DNA of 8,652 bases from NCBI GenBank assembly GCA_019307645.1, contig JAFDJF010000242.1, forward strand, positions 1-8,652, written 5' to 3'. Source of the stretch: Deltaproteobacteria bacterium. Its GTDB lineage: Bacteria > Desulfobacterota > DSM-4660 > Desulfatiglandales > Desulfatiglandaceae. The position numbers and the translations under genes were made by a program. Positions within the stretch are counted from its first letter, which is position 1; each line of letters opens with the position of its first letter. Under the pieces are notes generated by a model. That model was not told where the DNA came from. It worked only from the letters and a program-made list of their open reading frames with translations, and searched no databases. This document shows, piece after piece, positions 6,341-8,652 of the stretch.

Positions 6341-8167
6341 TTAAAGGAATTGTGTGGATTCTACAAAAATAGATTCAAAATCAGGGTCTTTGCTGAGCTC
6401 CACATAAGTCACTGCCCGGGCTATCTCAGCCGCCTCTGCCCGTTTGCCCCGGCTCAGCAATGCCATACACGCTCCTCGGCCGGCCGCATTGCCGACAGTC
6501 ACCACATTTTCCAGGTCACATTCAGGAAACATCCCTATTGCCATGGCTGACTCGCGGTCCACATAGCTTCCGAATGCCCCTGCAAGGACGACCCTTTCTA
6601 CATCCTCCACGCCCAAGCGCTTCATCAAAATATTGGCCCCGGTATAAAGCGCTGATTTGGCAAGCTGCACTTCCCTGATATCCTTTTGGCTAATCACAAT
6701 ATCTTTGCCTATAGCGGTCTTATCAGCCCATTCGAGCACGAATTCGGGGCCGTCTTCGCTATTCCGAACACGGGATGTGGGGATATCGGTATTTATCCGA
6801 CCGTTTTTTAATAGGACCCCGCAGTTAAGCATTTGTGCCACAACATCAATGATACCGGAACCGCAGATACCCCTTGGCTGGATCCCGCCGATTGTATGAT
6901 AGTCGACATCACAGGTCTCGGGCTCGATCCTGATGTACTCGATTGCCCCAGGTGCCGCCCTCATTCCAAATTTGATATGGGCACCCTCAAAGGCCGGGCC
7001 TGCCGCTGTAGAGCAGGACATGAGTCCTAACTCCCTGTTCCCCACAACAATCTCCCCGTTGGTCCCGATGTCAATAACTACGGTCAGTCTCGGATCCTGA
7101 TGGGGCATGGTAGTGATGAGAACCCCCACATTGTCGGCCCCGACAAAGCCCCCCTCAAGGGGAAGTAAATGAACATTTGCAGAGGGGTTGATGCTGAGAC
7201 CAAGCTGCCCGGCTTTTTCGTCGCAGGCGTGATGGATGACCGGTGCGAAGGGGACCCCGGCAAGGGATTTGACGTCAAGTCCCAGAAAGAGGTGATGCAT
7301 TGCCGTGTTGCCTACTATGGTCATCTCGGCGACATTTTGGGTCGTTATTTCAGCGCTTTTACATGTATTTGATATGATGGTATTTATGCAGTCAACAATA
7401 TTGTTTTGGATCTCCTGCCGGTTTTTTTCGTTCTGCAGGGAATAGGAGATGCGGGTCATTACATCCGCGCCATAGGCAATTTGAGGGTTTGCCATGGCAT
7501 CGACGGCCATCTCCTCCCCGGTGCGCAGGTTGATTAGATATCCCACCACAGTGGTCGTGCCGATATCCACTGCTATTCCATAGCCGTCATCCGCATATCC
7601 GGGTTCAACATCTATCACCGCTTTGTCGTCCCATACGGTGACGGTGATATCCCCGTCAGACCGGCGAAGAATCCCAGGCAATCGCTGCAGCACGGCATCG
7701 TCAATGCTTACCCCACTTAGTCCGTAGGTTTGGGCAAGCCCGTTGGAAAGGCTTTGACCGGCACTCAAAGAATTTTCCGGGGAGGGGACTGTCATGTTTA
7801 TGTGATATTTGTCTATGGCCGGGTCCATGGTAAAAGGCACTGTCTCGCCCTCCACCAGTATGACCGTCTCGGCAGGCCGGCTCTCCTCGGGTATTCTTAT
7901 TGTTAGGGGAGCGGTTATAACGGCGCAGCAGGCAAGCCGATAATGAGATTGGAGATCGTTTTTCAGGATCTTTATTTCTCTTTCCATTGGGGAAGAGAGG
8001 TGTTCCCCCCCCTTTTCGACCTTAACTCTGCACTTTCCGCAGGCCCCCTTACCCCCGCAAGCGGAGCGCAGATCTACGCCCAGTTCCCGGGCTGCCTCCA
8101 GGATGGTTTTCCCCTGCTCAATTTGTCCCTTCACGCCGTCCGGCTGTAAAATGATTTCGTGTTTCAT
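6341..8167 (-). CDS. Reductive activator of corrinoid proteins (RACo-like): [2Fe-2S] ferredoxin domain plus ASKHA ATPase (DUF4445)
   Basis: From the ATG at 8167 the protein has 608 residues, close to known activators. Residues 1-95 are a plant-type ferredoxin with C37-x5-C43-x2-C46 and C80 as [2Fe-2S] ligands. A linker follows to about 190. The rest is the ASKHA ATPase (acetate/sugar kinase, Hsc70, actin fold): DIGTTTVVGYLINL at about 201, a second phosphate loop TVVIDIGTNGEIVVG in the middle, and C-terminal VLAGAFGSYVDRESA and VGNAAGRGACMALL. Such proteins use ATP hydrolysis to drive one-electron reduction of inactive Co(II) corrinoid to Co(I). The adjacent corrinoid protein is the obvious client. 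The frame extends to an ATG at 8245, but the extra 26 residues (ILPQIIWEGAPSIP etc.) precede the normal ferredoxin start and AAGGAG lies downstream of that ATG, so 8167 is preferred. First gene of the operon. Confidence 0.9.
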   Translation of the reverse strand: MKHEIILQPDGVKGQIEQGKTILEAARELGVDLRSACGGKGACGKCRVKVEKGGEHLSSPMEREIKILKNDLQSHYRLACCAVITAPLTIRIPEESRPAETVILVEGETVPFTMDPAIDKYHINMTVPSPENSLSAGQSLSNGLAQTYGLSGVSIDDAVLQRLPGILRRSDGDITVTVWDDKAVIDVEPGYADDGYGIAVDIGTTTVVGYLINLRTGEEMAVDAMANPQIAYGADVMTRISYSLQNEKNRQEIQNNIVDCINTIISNTCKSAEITTQNVAEMTIVGNTAMHHLFLGLDVKSLAGVPFAPVIHHACDEKAGQLGLSINPSANVHLLPLEGGFVGADNVGVLITTMPHQDPRLTVVIDIGTNGEIVVGNRELGLMSCSTAAGPAFEGAHIKFGMRAAPGAIEYIRIEPETCDVDYHTIGGIQPRGICGSGIIDVVAQMLNCGVLLKNGRINTDIPTSRVRNSEDGPEFVLEWADKTAIGKDIVISQKDIREVQLAKSALYTGANILMKRLGVEDVERVVLAGAFGSYVDRESAMAIGMFPECDLENVVTVGNAAGRGACMALLSRGKRAEAAEIARAVTYVELSKDPDFESIFVESTQFL

Positions 8168-8311
8168 CGGAATGCTGGGGGCTCCTTCCCATATGATCTG
8201 TGGCAATATAAGAAAATAGCGAATGGATCTACCCACGATAAGCATTCGTTTTTTCTCAGGTGCGGGAAAAAGTATTTTTTCAGATAAACACTTTTCTTAC
8301 AAGGATAATTG
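8168..8311 (-). promoter_or_regulatory. Leader/promoter region of the corrinoid operon
   Basis: Upstream region of the three-gene minus-strand operon. AAGGAG on the complement of 8182-8187 is the only clear signal, 14 bases from the chosen ATG (long) and eight bases from an in-frame ATT codon. No convincing sigma-70 or sigma-54 promoter pair could be identified by eye; T/A-rich runs around 8250-8300 would be the likely place. Confidence 0.35.
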
Positions 8312-8447
8312 TGATGGTATCGTAAAAAGTCAGGAAACACCCTCCTTCGTCATTTTCCGATTTATCGGAGAATCCAGTTATATCAATATGTTCTGGATGC
8401 CGGATCAGGTCCGGCATGACAATTTCGGACTTTTTACGGGACCATCA
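8312..8447. repeat. 136-base MITE-like element with 20-base terminal inverted repeats and nested palindromes
   Basis: The left end 8312-8331 (TGATGGTATCGTAAAAAGTC) and the reverse complement of 8428-8447 match at 18 of 20 positions. Nested inside, GTCAT (8349-8353) pairs with ATGAC (8416-8420), ATCCAG (8372-8377) with CTGGAT (8393-8398), and there are local hairpins at 8357-8368 (CCGAT/ATCGG) and 8397-8417 (8-base perfect arms, 5-base loop). The whole can fold into a branched cruciform. It has no coding capacity; a frame crossing it gives the peptide MPDQVRHD, which I recognise as a common spurious translation of such repeats. No clear target duplication was seen. Confidence 0.75.
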
Positions 8448-8509
8448 TATCTGGTTAACCGAAAATGCTTTTTTCTTTGGGTAAATAAAGGTAATATTCA
8501 GAGAAACTA

Positions 8510-8551
8510 AGGGTTCGCGCAAAAATAAATTCACATTATTGGCGCTCAGAT
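8510..8551 (+). repeat. Dispersed palindromic repeat, copy 2 (inverted relative to copy 1)
   Basis: Bases 8510-8536 match the reverse complement of 979-1005 at 26 of 27 positions. The remaining part (8537-8551, containing GGCGC) is a degraded version of the other arm. It could be a free-standing repeat or the end of a larger mobile element continuing beyond the window; no transposase sequence is visible. Confidence 0.7.
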
Positions 8552-8652
8552 TTAGGTTAGGTTTGGTAGATTCTAAAAAGTAAAAGGCGCAGTAATAGTG
8601 GACTATTTCAAGGTTTTTGCTTTTTAAAACCTGCCAAAAATGACCTGAAGAT
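8552..8652. other. Gene-free right end of window
   Basis: No supported ORF. A 7-base perfect inverted repeat (AGGTTTT 8611-8617 / AAAACCT 8626-8632, 8-base loop) is the only structure noted and is weak. Together with the repeat at 8510 it might be the outer part of an insertion sequence, but that is not demonstrable here. Confidence 0.3.

Noticed and set aside
8223..8510. 95-aa plus-strand frame
   Set aside because: It reads through the MITE-like element and contains the typical spurious repeat peptide MPDQVRHD.

Overview
The window looks like chromosomal DNA of a strict anaerobe, most likely a sulfate reducer of the Desulfobacterales/Desulfobacterota type. That is inference from gene content: a 2-hydroxyacyl-CoA dehydratase / benzoyl-CoA reductase family subunit, a corrinoid methyl-transfer module with its ATP-dependent reductive activator, and short palindromic MITE-like repeats of a kind I associate with that group. 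No rRNA, tRNA, CRISPR array or complete insertion sequence was seen.

Layout. (a) 1-2481, plus strand: the 3' part of a 2-hydroxyacyl-CoA dehydratase-family subunit (runs off the left edge), then a phytoene-desaturase-like FAD oxidoreductase. A 42-base palindromic repeat lies between them, just before the strong ribosome-binding site of the second gene. (b) 2504-3363, minus strand: an exported flavodoxin-like protein of unknown function, a possible 31-residue ORF overlapping its stop codon, and a 75-residue hypothetical protein. (c) 3364-3727: gene-poor, with a 129-base MITE-like inverted-repeat element. (d) 3728-4348, plus strand: a multi-pass membrane protein of the isoprenylcysteine-methyltransferase/NnrU type. 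Blocks b-d are visibly more A+T-rich than their flanks. (e) 4499-8167, minus strand: a three-gene operon in transcription order RACo-like corrinoid activator, B12-binding corrinoid protein, URO-D/MtaA-family methyltransferase. (f) 8168-8652: no gene; a 136-base MITE-like element with 20-base terminal inverted repeats, then a second, inverted copy of the repeat at 964-1005.

How the genes work together. In block e the corrinoid protein carries a methyl group on cobalt, the URO-D-like protein moves methyl onto or off it, and the activator uses ATP to rescue oxidised Co(II) back to Co(I). Only one methyltransferase is present, so the second (donor or acceptor side, possibly tetrahydrofolate-linked) must be elsewhere. 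Block a suggests an acyl-CoA dehydration or reduction step coupled to an FAD enzyme. Its dehydratase-like subunit appears to have lost one of the three cluster-binding cysteines, so its role is uncertain. A joint role of a and e, for example in breakdown of methoxylated aromatic compounds, is possible but not shown by the sequence.
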